The position numbers and the translations under genes were made by a program. Positions 41,226-51,519 of a stretch of DNA of 64,000 nt are shown here, piece after piece (position 1 is the first letter of the stretch; each line of letters starts with the position of its first letter). Under the pieces are notes generated by a model that saw only the letters and a list, made by a program, of their open reading frames with translations, had not been told where the DNA came from and did not search any database. The DNA comes from Muraenolepis orangiensis (Eukaryota > Chordata > Actinopteri > Gadiformes > Muraenolepididae), in the NCBI GenBank assembly GCA_027704905.1, contig CM051004.1, positions 11,588,103 to 11,652,102 of the forward strand, in the 5' to 3' direction.

Positions 41226-41277
41226 CTCAGCCAATCACAACCCCGCACACGACTGCGCAGCTCTGTGATTGGCTGAG
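41226..41277. promoter_or_regulatory. inverted CCAAT pair (14-bp arms)
   Basis: CTCAGCCAATCACA at 41226-41239 is followed, after 24 nt, by its exact reverse complement at 41264-41277. Both arms contain a CCAAT box. Downstream are aaaatggcg (YY1-like, 41400) and acggaag (ETS-like, 41517). Together this looks like a small promoter inside the P-like element; function is inferred. Confidence 0.35.
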
Positions 41278-43058
41278 AGACAGGGGACGGCTGACTGACA
41301 CACAGTAACCCATTAGCGCGTCGCTACACTATGTTCGTTTAGAAGAATATCTATAGTGACTTGATTGGGAGTTTTTTTTACGTATTCTTCAGCGACTACA
41401 AAATGGCGTTAATCTGTCACGCCGTGCTTTCCATGACCAATAACAACTTGGACCTTTTGCCAATCGTAAAACTGCGAATGCGTGGAAATGACGTCATTTC
41501 TGGTGAACAAGAAACAACGGAAGACACTTAAGATGCCATAAAGTCAAACAACACAGATCATCAAATCAGTTCCTGATCACTGATCGATATCACACATGGT
41601 GACGTGGGGAATTGGTCTTCACCCATGAGGGCACTGCCGCACACAACTGAAGACCACTGGCAACCATAAAGTTAAAGTCTGAAATGTGAAATATCAATGA
41701 TTTTATTTAACAGTTAGGCTTTAATTTTTTATGTACCCTTTTAAAACATTTAGCATACACATAAACACATGTGTTACATTGAAAACTATGAAATAAGCAC
41801 TCACTGTCCAACTTATAGCACACACAAAATAAGAAAATGCTCAGGGTTGTTACAGTAGGTTTGTAAATATTAATAACCAGTGTCCTACTTAGTGCAGAAG
41901 TAAACGCGTCCCACATATGCTTGGACGTTCTAAAAATCGCCCAATATAACATTAATGCTCAGCGAACAGAAACAGGTACAGAAAAATAGCTAGCCGAATC
42001 GCTACGTTCACAAACTAGAGGCGTGTCTATATTCACACGTCACATGTCACATGACTGTTCAAAAGTGAATTGATTAAAAACAAAACATAATATAATTAAG
42101 ATTTTGGTGATTTTAAAATATTTTAGACTATTTTAGACTTGATTCAGTAACACATTTTGGCCAGTGCCACCCCTGCCCCCCGCAAACTCCGCCTATGGTT
42201 AAAATCTTCCTGTCAAGCCACAAACAGACTGTTTGTCATATCTATGACAATGCCTGAGAGAGCAAATGAAGCCTCACTCTAAGTGGCCTGGGTTTTGGGC
42301 AAGCACAAAAAGCCTGTTTTTGATTCAGAAGTAGTGAAGGAGTGCATGACTGAAGTAACTGAGGCTTTGTTGGAGGGTAAGGAGAAACAGGAGATGTCTG
42401 AGAAAATTAAGCAGAGAACAGCAGATAGATGACATCAAAAATGTAAATTTCACTGGCTGTTGATGAATCTATGAAACTGACAACGCCCAGCTACGCGTCT
42501 TCGTTAGGTTAAAGTGAGGCAAAGGGAATCTTTTGTGACTATGGCCGCTGAATGAAATGGGAATTGACCTCAAGACTGTGGTGTCCATTGCAACTGATGG
42601 AGCTCCAGCTGTGACTGGAGAGAGAAGATGGCTATTCAGCAGATGAAAGAGAACCATCCAGACCTGCTGTCATACCACTGCATCATTGACCAGTCAGTGC
42701 TGTGTGTCAATCTTGGAAAATAATAATCAGATGTCATGGAGACAATTATGAAGCTAGTGAACTAGCCTCCTCAGCACTTCAGCACTGCCTTTTGTGTGCA
42801 TTTCTGACAAAGGTAAGTTTATGACTCTTGGTTGCATTGTATGATGGCCAGTCATCTGTATTAAACAGACTGATGTTGACTCTTATTTTGCTGTGTGTGA
42901 GTAGTTAACATTTGCCTAAATTATTTTGAATTCATAGTAAAGAAAAGTGTGTGTGTCATTCTCTCTCACTCACTCGGTCTGTGGCCTTTTTGATGGATGT
43001 GACCTCTCATCCAAATGAGCTCAACTCCAAGGCCAAGGCAACACATTGTGTGACCTGA

Positions 43059-43854
43059 TGTTACGAACGTGTTCGTTTTCTGTTGCATGTTGCATGCATG
43101 TTTGTTTCTCCCTCCGTTTTCTCTCCCAGGTACTGGTTCGTCCCGCCCCCTGTCAGTCATCGTTGGTCTGTCAGTCCCCCTGTGATCAATCAGCCAATCA
43201 GAGGGGCGTGGGCGCTACTTCAGTCTCCCACTCCCTTTGTTTGGGAGAAGAGGGGATGATACGTTTTTGTTTGGCCTGCTGTTAGTACTCTGTGTTGTGC
43301 CCGCTTCTCGTTGCTCTTCGTTCACCATTTTTTCCCAGTAGTAAAGCCCCATGGGGAGGGCGAGGTACGCCGAGGTAAGACGCCCATGGGTTTACACCTA
43401 CGCATCACGTAGCTTCAACTCTGTCTATATACACTAGGCTAGCTTTTCCAGGCGGGTGTCGCCTCCTGTATTTCTGGGATTAGATGAGGTGTAACAGCTA
43501 GTTAGTAAGACATTGTATTGTGTTCTTAGTTTAGGGTACTAGAAGTGACAGGGTGCCAGGAATAGCTGGGGTGTTTTGCTGTTTTCATTCCTTTGGCACC
43601 GGGGCTGTTTTGGAGTCCTCCCCTAGTCTCCCTTACATGCGTGTCCTCGTGAGAGGCTATCATTGTGGTTTATTACTGTCCTTATTTACTCCATAAATAA
43701 ACCTGTTACGTTTTGCACCAAATCCTCGTGGTTCCGTGTTTCCGCCGACCTGCACGCCAGCGAAGTTAGCATAGCACCGCATTGCATGCTGCCACGGCCT
43801 GTTACGTTCACCCCTTCTTACCCCTAGACAAACTATCTAAGGGGGTTCGTAACA
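43059..43854 (+). mobile_element. solo LTR, 796 bp, in the hAT pseudogene
   Basis: It starts TGTTACGAAC and ends GTTCGTAACA, a perfect 10-bp inverted terminal pair with the TG..CA ends of an LTR. The 5-bp target duplication cctga lies at 43054-43058 and 43855-43859. A polyadenylation hexamer (aataaa) lies near 43696. The hAT coding sequence continues directly across it when the LTR and one duplication are ignored. No internal retroelement sequence is left, so it arose by LTR-LTR recombination. The family is probably Gypsy. Confidence 0.9.
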
Positions 43855-44417
43855 CCTGATGTCAGCAATACCTCCCTTCCAAAGAAAGTTGGAGAGCCTC
43901 AGGAGTGACATAACAGAGTCACAACAATTTTTCAAAACTGTTGATGATTTCAGTAAGCAAGTCTTGCTCTGTATTGGATCTCCATTTCTGGTGAAGAATG
44001 TTCAAGAATTCTCAAGAGAGGCACAGAGATCTTCCCGTGGGCAAATGTTTAATCCCGAGCTAATAGATCTTCAGGAAAATGTTTCTCTGAAGGATGTGGA
44101 CTGTGACCCTGTGACATTCTGGACAAAGATGGCTACTGAAGCAAATTTCCACCACCGTCAAAAGGTGGTCATTCATTTGCTTATCATGTTTGGTTCCACA
44201 TATTGCTGTGAGTGCATTTTCCACGATGAACATTGTGAAAACACATACCGCAAATTAACACTTGGGTCAGTGAGGTTCAAGACATTGACTACAGGCAAAC
44301 AGTGCCATTTCTCCCACTAGTTCAAGCCACCATACTGTACTATTTAATGTGTATGTATAGGTTATGGATGTTGATTTATGTCATGCACTTTATTGGCATT
44401 GTTCCGGACCCTTGACC

Positions 44418-44577
44418 TGTAACATCTTGGACCAATGATCTGACGGGCTCATTGATGAGGTACTTGGATGTGCGCAAGAACGGAAGTTAAAATAAAGATG
44501 GACACGCTGAATGAGAGCTGTAGTCCGACTCGTCTGTTTATGTAGACAATTAAATGTCCATAGAGCAGAACATTACA
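44418..44577 (+). repeat. 5' LTR of the Gypsy element
   Basis: 160 bp, TGTAAC to CATTACA, with aataaag about 80 bp before the end. Against the 3' LTR the central ~120 bp is nearly identical. The 5' third contains extra bases (catcttgg and gctcattg blocks). Confidence 0.9.
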
Positions 44578-44622
44578 CGGTGTCAGAGTTAGTTATTTTA
44601 TCATCGACCTGACGACGGAAGA

Positions 44623-45694
44623 TGGAGAACACAGGCGTTCCAACACTGCGAATGGACTGGAAAGTTTCAGCAGCACGTGCAGCTGATGTTTTCAGGACTG
44701 CTCCGTGCTAAAGAAGAGGAGAAATGTAGCTATCTACTCCTATGGATCGGGGAAAAAGGCAGAGACGTCTTTAACACATGGACTCTCACAAACGACCAAA
44801 GCAAGGTACTACAGACATTCTACGACGGTTTTGAAGCTTATGTAACTCCGAAAGCAAACCCCACATTTGCACGTTATAAGTTTCATGAAAAAAATCCAAG
44901 GGGACAGTGAGAGTTTCGACCAGTTTGTAACTGAGCTAAAATTGCTAAGTAAAGACTGCAACTACCCAAACAGTGAGGAGATGATTTGTGACAGGATTGT
45001 CTTTGCAACAATCTCACAAAGAGTACATGAAAAACTGCTATGTCATGGTCCAGACTTGACGCTAGAGAAAGCCATTGACATTGCACGTTCACATGAGCTA
45101 TCACAGCAACAGCTAACCTCTGCTGCTAGCCACGACAGTCGCTCTGCTCACGCAGTTAGCAGAAAACCCTATAGAGCAGACCAAGCATCCCGTGGGCACA
45201 AGACGACATGGACTGATCGTAACAGCCCCATAAGAAGCAAGGAATGTGGAGCATGCGGGAGAGAGCACAGTCAAACTGAAGAATGTCCAGCAAAGGGTCA
45301 CCAATGCAGCAAATCCAAGAAGCCCAACAACTTCGCTAAAGTGTTTAGGTCACAAACACAGCAGCCACTGTCTCACTGTGTGAGATTTAATCCCAGAAGA
45401 TTGCATGCCATCTCAAACAGTGCAGAACAGTCACTAGAAGAACCAGAACTGTTTATTGATGCTATCATTAAAGAGCATGAAAACACAGATAGAGAACAGG
45501 CATATGCAGAAGTAGAAATAGGAAAAGCGAGGCACAAACTGAAGTTTAAAATAGACACTGGTGCTGAGACTAGTATTATACAGAAGACACATCCGCAAAA
45601 TATTTGGAAGTGTAATACTAGGCCCCCCCCCCATCATGCAGACTCTCAGATTATGGTGGGCACAGGATTAAAGCAGAAGGAACCTGTAGACTGA
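44623..45694 (+). pseudogene. Gypsy gag/protease region, frameshifted
   Basis: A frame beginning MENTGVPTLRMDW is followed, after shifts near 44680 and 44890, by FMKKIQGDSESFDQFVTELK and LTLEKAIDIARSHEL, typical of the gag of fish Gypsy elements. A zinc-knuckle region follows (ECGACGREHSQTEECPAKG), with C-X2-C-X4-H-X4-C spacing. The aspartic-protease active site DTGAE is at 45554-45568. The frame ends at a TGA near 45694, where the protease should join the polymerase. At least two frame changes are needed, so no full product can be made. Confidence 0.8.
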
Positions 45695-45845
45695 CATGTA
45701 ACCACAGTGAGAAAACAGCCATTGTAGTTTTGACATAGTCTATACTAATGCTCCACCTCTGTTAGGCTTAAGAGCATGTCTACATTTAAACCTAGTCAAA
45801 ATAATACATCTAGTTGATGCAAAGCCGATAACACACCCAAGTATA

Positions 45846-47195
45846 ATGGAAGACTTTGCTGATGTGTTTGAAGGCAAACATCAGCAAACTCATCTGCATC
45901 ACCAAAAACCCTCTGCATCACCAGTGGTATGTCCACCTCGCCGCATTCCATATGCTCTGCGTGACCGGCTCAAGAATGAGTTGGACGACATGGAAAAACT
46001 GGACCTTATCAACAAAGTCACAAAGCCAGCTGAATGGGTTAATGCACTAGTAGTGTTGGAAATACAGAAAAACTAGGCTGAGAATATGCCTAGACCCCGC
46101 GCCCTGAACAAAGCTATCCAAAGACCCCACTATCCACTCCCTACTCTAGATGACGTCACGCCAAACCAGGCTGGAGCACAGTATTTCAGTGTACTAGACG
46201 CCAGATCCGGATACTGGGATATATAACTCGACCACGACTCATCTATGCCAACCACGTTCAACGCGATTTATGGCAGGTACCGTTTCAAGAGACTGCCTTT
46301 TGGAATAATATCTGCACAGGATGAGAGGAGAGTGGATGAGGCCTATGAGGGGCTTCCAGGCATTGCCGCCATTGTAGAGGACATTATCGTCTATGGCCGC
46401 ACCAAAGAGGAGTACGACTCCAGCCTGCATGCCATGCTGGAGAGAACCAGAGGAAAAGGAATAAAGCTGAATAAGGACAAGTGCAAAATCTGTGTGACTG
46501 AGGTGAACTATTTTGGGCACAAGTTGATGCGAGAAGGCATCCGCCCTGACCCTAACAAGGTTAAGGTCATCAAAGAAATGCCTACCCCACAAAGTAAAGC
46601 AGAGTTGGAGACCATACTAGGCATTGTCACTTACCTTTCCAGGTTTGCCCCGAGAATGTCAGAGGCAACAGCGCCACTCCGGCAACTCTTAAAGGAGAAC
46701 AGTGAGTTTGTGTGGGACTCAAATCATGATGCAGTCTTTCAACGAGTAAAAGACATCCTAACACAGGAGCCTGGCCCAGTACTCACCTACTTTGATCACA
46801 CAAAGGATGTGAAGTTACAAGTTGATGCTTCCAAATACGGCTTAGGAGCTGTCCTGCTCCATGAGAGAAACAGCGCACAACCACAAGACACTGACGAAAC
46901 TGAAGAAAACTACGCTCAGATCGAAAAAGAACTACACGCAGTGCTCTTTGGATGTAGGCGGTTTCACCAATACCTGTACAGACGATAGGTGATCGTCGAG
47001 TCAGATCATAAGCCTCTTGAGACAATCATGCGTAAGCCCTTAGCAGCTGCACCACCGCGTCTGCAACGCATGATACTGCAGCTACAGAGATATGACATCA
47101 CTATCACGCACAAACCCGGAAAACAAATCTCTGTCGCAGACACTGTCCAAAGCCAAACAAAAAAAAGCCACTTGAGTGTTACGACCGCTCGCTGA
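45846..47195 (+). pseudogene. Gypsy reverse transcriptase and RNase H, interrupted
   Basis: The frame starts MEDFADVFEGKHQQ and reads PPRRIPYALRDRL, the entry to a Gypsy reverse transcriptase, until a stop near 46076. It resumes at 46245 with YGRYRFKRLPFGI. At the catalytic site the sequence is IVED (46371-46382) where family members carry two Asp, so one catalytic Asp is replaced by Glu. QVDASKYGLGAVLL (from 46807) marks RNase H. A TAG at 46986 interrupts before VESDHKPLETIM. Stops and a catalytic change make it inactive. Confidence 0.85.
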
Positions 47196-47303
47196 GTGAG
47201 GGCATGGACTACCAAATACACACTGTGATCAGCAGCGCTCCGGTAAGCGACCGAAAAATGGAAGAGATCAGAGCCGCTACAGCCCCAAGATGAGCAGCTC
47301 TCA

Positions 47304-48500
47304 GTGCTGAGACAAGTGATCCAAGCAGGATGGCCCGAGTCGAACAAAAAATGTCCACCTGCAGTCACAAAGTATTGGAATCACAGGGATGAGATATCAG
47401 AGACGGATGGCATCCTACTGAAAGGAGAAATCACCGTGCCACACTCACTCAGAGCTGAAATGCTTTCACGCATTCACACAGGACACTTAGGGATGGAAAC
47501 GTGCTAGAGATGTGCTGTTCTGGCCAGGAACGGGTAAGCAGATCAGACACTAGTAGGGTCCTGTATTACCTGCCTTGAGCGACGCAGTTCACTCCCAAAA
47601 GAGCCTATGATGTCACACCCAATCCCAGAACAACCTTGGCAGGTAATAGCACCGACCTATTCACATGGAACAGTACTGACTCTATAGTTGTAGTTGACCA
47701 TTATAGTAGGTACTTTGAGGTGGAGAAAATAACCAGCCTCACATCCTCAACAGTCATCCAAAAGTTGAAGGCCATGTTCACTCGCTTTGGAATACCACAG
47801 ACACTAGTCAGCGATAATGGACCTTGCTACAGTTCACAAGAGTTCAGAGCTTTTGCTCATGCATGGGACTTTAAGCATGTCACAAGCAGTCCACTGTATC
47901 CACAGAGCAACGGGCTAGCAGAAAAAACGGTTCAGACTGCCAAAGCCCTCATGGACAAAGCACACGCTCAAAGAACTGACCCGTACCTCAGCTTAATGGA
48001 ATATCGAAACACACCAGAGGATGGTTGGAAGTCGCCAGCACAGCTACTCATAAGCAAGCGTCTGCGCTCCATCCTCCCGACCACTGAAAGGCAACTACAA
48101 CCAGAGCTGGCCTGACGCAGCACCGTTCACAAGAGGAGAGAACTGTGCCAAACACCACAAAAGCAATATTACGACAGGAATGCCAGAACACTGCCTGCAC
48201 TACCAGTGGGAGCCACAGTCCGCTTCCAGCTTCCAACCGGGACATGGAAACCTGCAACAGTAGTCGAGCCAGCAGGTACCCAGAGGTCCTACAACATCCG
48301 CACGGACGGAGGTCACACGTTTCAGCGCAAAAGGGGACACCTTCTACAAACGTGTGAGGCTGACACAGATCAGGAAACTCCATCAAACGACCAGTTGGAG
48401 CATGAGGACACTGAGACTTTGCAGCAGGACACTGAGAAACAAACAGGCCCAGAGAGCAATCGCACATTGCTCACAAGATCACCAGATCAGGCTGCATAGT
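47304..48500 (+). pseudogene. Gypsy integrase, interrupted
   Basis: The zinc-binding part is reduced to EMLSRIHTGHLGMETC, followed by stops. The catalytic core is in the frame at 47636-48115: VVVDHYSRYFEVEK, then VSDNGPCYSSQEF, then PQSNGLAEKTVQTAK. These carry the D, D and E positions of the family. After a TGA at 48113 the C-terminal part continues in another frame with LPVGATVRFQLPTGTWKPAT and SYNIRTDGGHTFQ. The order after RNase H is as expected for Gypsy. Confidence 0.85.
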
Positions 48501-48594
48501 AAAGCCAAGAGATGTATTAAACCTGTGAAAAAAATGTAAAACAATTTAGTAATGTGATACTGACAGTGCATTTGTGATTGAATCCGTTTATTAT

Positions 48595-49199
48595 TGTTAC
48601 AGCCCTTGGATCCAAACGACAGAGTCTCGACTGATGCATAAGACGATCTTTATTTAATTGTCCATCCGTGACGTCATCTTAGCACCGTGAAAACTGCATT
48701 GGAAACGTACATAAACAGACAAACAAACATTTCACATAACGGTTTCCACAGTACAGTACAAACACTAAACTAAATAACATGGTATCAAACTACAAGGATT
48801 ACATTCCTACATAAGACATAAAATCATTCATTCACGATTCCTCTACAGGGTTACAACCATAATCAAATAAACAACAAAGCATACCTCGCTGCGCTCTCCA
48901 AGGAATTCTTCCGTTTAAAACACACGATCAATACATGGGGATACAAAAGGATGAAAGTCGCACAGAAATACAAAAGCGATACAAAAGGACGCACCAAACT
49001 TTCCTGCTGCCGACTACATCACTTAACAGGCGCTTCCAGCTGTACTGATCTACGGTGCGCCAATAGGGACAGATTTATGTAGGCCTACGGGTATCGAAAT
49101 CCCACACGTCATTTCAAGGCATACATACATACTGAATATTATTCAGTAAACAGCAAAGGATAGTGCCTAGACATGTTTAATCTCAAGTGGTCCGTTACA
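48595..49199 (-). mobile_element. solo LTR, 605 bp, inside the Gypsy element
   Basis: The ends are TGTTACAG and CCGTTACA, with the 5-bp duplication attat at 48590-48594 and 49200-49204. A reverse-strand polyadenylation hexamer (tttatt near 48651) close to the left end places the LTR on the minus strand. No internal sequence remains. It is younger than the Gypsy element it interrupts. Confidence 0.85.
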
Positions 49200-49506
49200 A
49201 TTATGTTTGTTATTATGTTTATTATATAACACTGACAATGCACTGTGATTTTGTTTTGTTTAAAAACTAAATATACCATTTATTTCACAAGCTTTCACAT
49301 ATTTACGGTCAACCGTTCGGAAGGCTAAAGTTATATTGTAGAAGTTTTTAACTAAATGTTAATTTACCAGCCTTATATTTTCCCTCAGTGATACAGTACT
49401 TAAGCACAATTAGTAGATATAGTGCTTTAATACTTTATTTTATTATGAAAGCATATGGTTGTAATTGGTTATGGCAGCTATACTTTTGTTTTCAAAAGAA
49501 GGGGGA

Positions 49507-49644
49507 TGTAACCAATGAGCTGACGATAAGGTACTTGGATGTGCGCAAGAACGGAAGTTAAAATAAAGATGGACACGCTGAATGAGAGCAGTAGTCCGAC
49601 TCGTTTTTGTACACAATTAAATGTCCATAGAGCAGAACATTACA
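49507..49644 (+). repeat. 3' LTR of the Gypsy element
   Basis: 138 bp starting directly after the polypurine tract. It shares the gtacttggatgtgcgcaag and ggacacgctgaatgagagc blocks with the 5' LTR and ends CATTACA before the gacc duplication. Confidence 0.9.
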
Positions 49645-49706
49645 GACCTTTAATAAAATTCACAAGTGGACCTTTAATAAAAAGGTTTGAGTACCCCTGG
49701 TATAGA

Positions 49707-50781
49707 CTAATGAAAGTCCGGGGGGGGGGTCTTCAGACAGACAATGTAGACACATGCAAGACTATCGATCAATGACTTATACAAACTGGAGCAGGAAAAT
49801 AGAATAACGACTTCCCCTGATCTTGGACGAGCCTATTGCAGGCACTTCGCTATACCCAGTAGAGGGCGCCAGATACCTTTTTCAACAGCACATTATTTAA
49901 TATTTTATTATTATCCTCAACTATTCCAATGTACTGTTAATATCGTGTGTCACAGTATGGTTGGTTTGTGTGATTTGGATTATCTCGGCACCTTATTGAT
50001 CAGTAATACACAAAAAAGACACTTCTGAATTATAATTTTTAATCACATCTTCATAGTGGAGACTATCGCTGGGATTGACAGGACAGATGTATTCCCTGAA
50101 CCAATCAGGGAGAGATGCTCTACTCCGATTGGTCATGCAGAGGAAGCCACAGTCAACTTACAGCCGACGGATGGCTGTGTCGCTTACAAATCACACAAAA
50201 AATAGTAGCTGCTTACCACATGTAGAAATGTGTATTTGCCTGATATGTTTATTATTGTACGTTATGTTGTTTTGCTACTGGTCAACTACTATTCTGCTGT
50301 CCGCCTTGTTCCTGACCCAGGAATCATTGTACCATCACACCATTAGACCAAACTGACAAAATGTATATCCATGATAGTAGTGGTTAATAAAAGTGGTTTT
50401 GTATATATCGTTTCCTGTGAAGACTGCATGCTTATCACAGTATAATTGTTGTGGTGCAACCTTTATTTTCAGTCGAGCGTCAACTTCTGTGTACATTCCT
50501 GTTGTGTATTAACACAATATAGTGTTCATACCTAGGTTTAAAGTAGGAATCCACACGGCAGACTTGCGAAAGCTCCAGTTCTTTATTTTAACAACGTAGA
50601 ACCTAACGCTGGCTGTCCATTCTTAGAGAGGACCGCTAGAGGCTTGTCCTTCACATTTATACTCGGTTAACAACCAATCATTACTTGTATACATTGAAAT
50701 GAACAAATCAGAAAGCTTTCCTGTGTTGAGAACACCACAATTCCTTAATTTGTACACTCAATATGTTCTGATTAATGTAGC
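49707..50781. other. no gene; two CCAAT boxes and a possible LTR relic
   Basis: ccaatcaggg (50101) and gattggtc (50127) form an inverted CCAAT pair. 50520-50755 contains a minus-strand aataaag (near 50583) and may be an old LTR, but no duplication could be shown. Confidence 0.4.
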
Positions 50782-50839
50782 TTTATTTGTAATTCTTTGT
50801 TGGCATGAGACATTTTGTGATTGCTGGGTTTAATTTATT
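50782..50839 (-). promoter_or_regulatory. candidate hykk polyadenylation signals
   Basis: Two AATAAA hexamers lie on the minus strand at 50834-50839 and 50782-50787, about 235 and 285 nt past the hykk stop. Their spacing suits a short 3' UTR. AATAAA is common in AT-rich DNA, so this is inference. Confidence 0.4.
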
Positions 50840-51070
50840 TAGTAGGGCGTATTCTTACTTTTTACATCTAACTTGTTATTCAAAATCAGCACTCCTACTA
50901 TCGTGGTGGGGCATATTTGTCATCATTAAAAAAAACACATTTTGGTGGGTGGTCTCAATTTTGCTGGTGCTTTCACCTGTGATTTTGAGCACTGTAGATT
51001 TCATTGAAATGCCATGCTTAGTATTGGTGAAGCCATAGATTTCCCTCACCCCCCCCCCTGCTAAAAACCC

Positions 51071-51519
51071 TCACACACTCTCGGCTGTCCCCTGGCCATT
51101 CTGAAACCAAACCCTCTCCACCTCCGTCTTCCCGAGGTCCCACAGCTGCCTGAGGATCTTCTTTCCCCGCCTGGCCGTGGTCATCAGGTACTCCTTGTTC
51201 TCGGGCTGGTGCTTCAACGCGTGGCGACCCAGCACCAGGGACTGACAGAACCGGCACAGCACCAGCAGGTAGAGGCAGCTCCTCTCTGCTCCGTTGAGGG
51301 GAACAACGCTCTCCCAGCCGTCCCTTATGGGCCGTCCCACCGCCACGGGATCGGGGTGTTCGATCATCATGTACATGATGCAGATGGCCAGCTCGTGCAC
51401 GTAGTAGCCATTGCTCATGTCGGCAAAATCCAGGATGCCCGATATTCTGTGGTCGCCCCCACTGTCCTTGTCCGGTACTACCAGTATGTTGAGGTCATTT
51501 ATGTCCCCGTGGTTGATGC
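51071..51519 (-). CDS. hykk: hykk coding exon 4 (catalytic, C-terminal)
   Basis: 449 nt encoding residues 213-361 and the TGA stop. It carries both catalytic signatures: the HGD..N loop directly after the acceptor, and LDFADMS some 20 residues later. Next come a methionine-rich MYMMIEHPDP helix and the C-terminal FCQSLVLG and PENKEYLMTTAR segments. The acceptor is gtttcAG and the intron before it is only 308 bp. GC-rich codons separate it from the AT-rich flanks. Confidence 0.92.

Larger units (their letters stand above)
36547..42197 (+). mobile_element. P-like (THAP-containing) DNA transposon, 5.65 kb
   Basis: The ends are perfect 15-bp inverted repeats (CATAGGCGGAGTTTG at the left, its complement at the right). 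They are flanked by an exact 8-bp target duplication gttaaaat at 36539-36546 and 42198-42205. It interrupts the ZBED-like hAT pseudogene, whose frame resumes beyond it. Inside are two THAP-type starts, near 36729 and 38951, both broken. An 8-bp duplication, inverted ends starting CA and THAP sequence fit the P-element superfamily (THAP9 relatives); a hAT or another 8-bp-TSD group is the alternative. About half its length is two later hAT insertions. The boundaries are very secure, the superfamily less so. Confidence 0.8.
44418..49644 (+). mobile_element. Ty3/Gypsy LTR retrotransposon, defective
   Basis: The LTRs at 44418-44577 (160 bp) and 49507-49644 (138 bp) both start TGTAAC and end CATTACA. 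The 4-bp duplication gacc flanks them at 44414-44417 and 49645-49648. A candidate primer site (cggtgtcagag) follows the 5' LTR, and a purine tract (aaaagaaggggga) precedes the 3' LTR. Between them are gag-, protease-, reverse transcriptase-, RNase H- and integrase-like segments in that order, broken by stops and frameshifts. It sits in the ZBED-like hAT pseudogene, and a 605-bp solo LTR is inserted near its 3' end. Confidence 0.93.
36346..49698 (+). pseudogene. ZBED/GTF2IRD2-like hAT transposase, split by three insertions
   Basis: The outermost element of the stack. Parts survive at about 36346-36546, 42198-43058, 43855-44417 and 49645-49698. The first part starts MSFSKSPKQRKVDKNYREF and runs into EEWTEKRHYES, like the start of ZBED5/GTF2IRD2-type (Charlie-like) hAT proteins with most of the BED finger missing. 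The second holds KHKKPVFDSEVVKECM and, after stops, a VVSIATDGAPA-like catalytic-core segment. The third holds FQRKLESLRSDI and ends in the hAT C-terminal dimerisation motif (MFGSTYCCECIF). Stops and frameshifts occur in every part, so it is dead. The right end reads gtttgagtacccctg, a hAT-like terminus. I could not find the matching left end, so the left boundary is a guess. Confidence 0.75.

Noticed and set aside
50520..50755. Possible solo LTR with minus-strand polyadenylation signal
   Set aside because: The ends gtgttcata and gagaacac are only weakly inverted and no target duplication could be shown.
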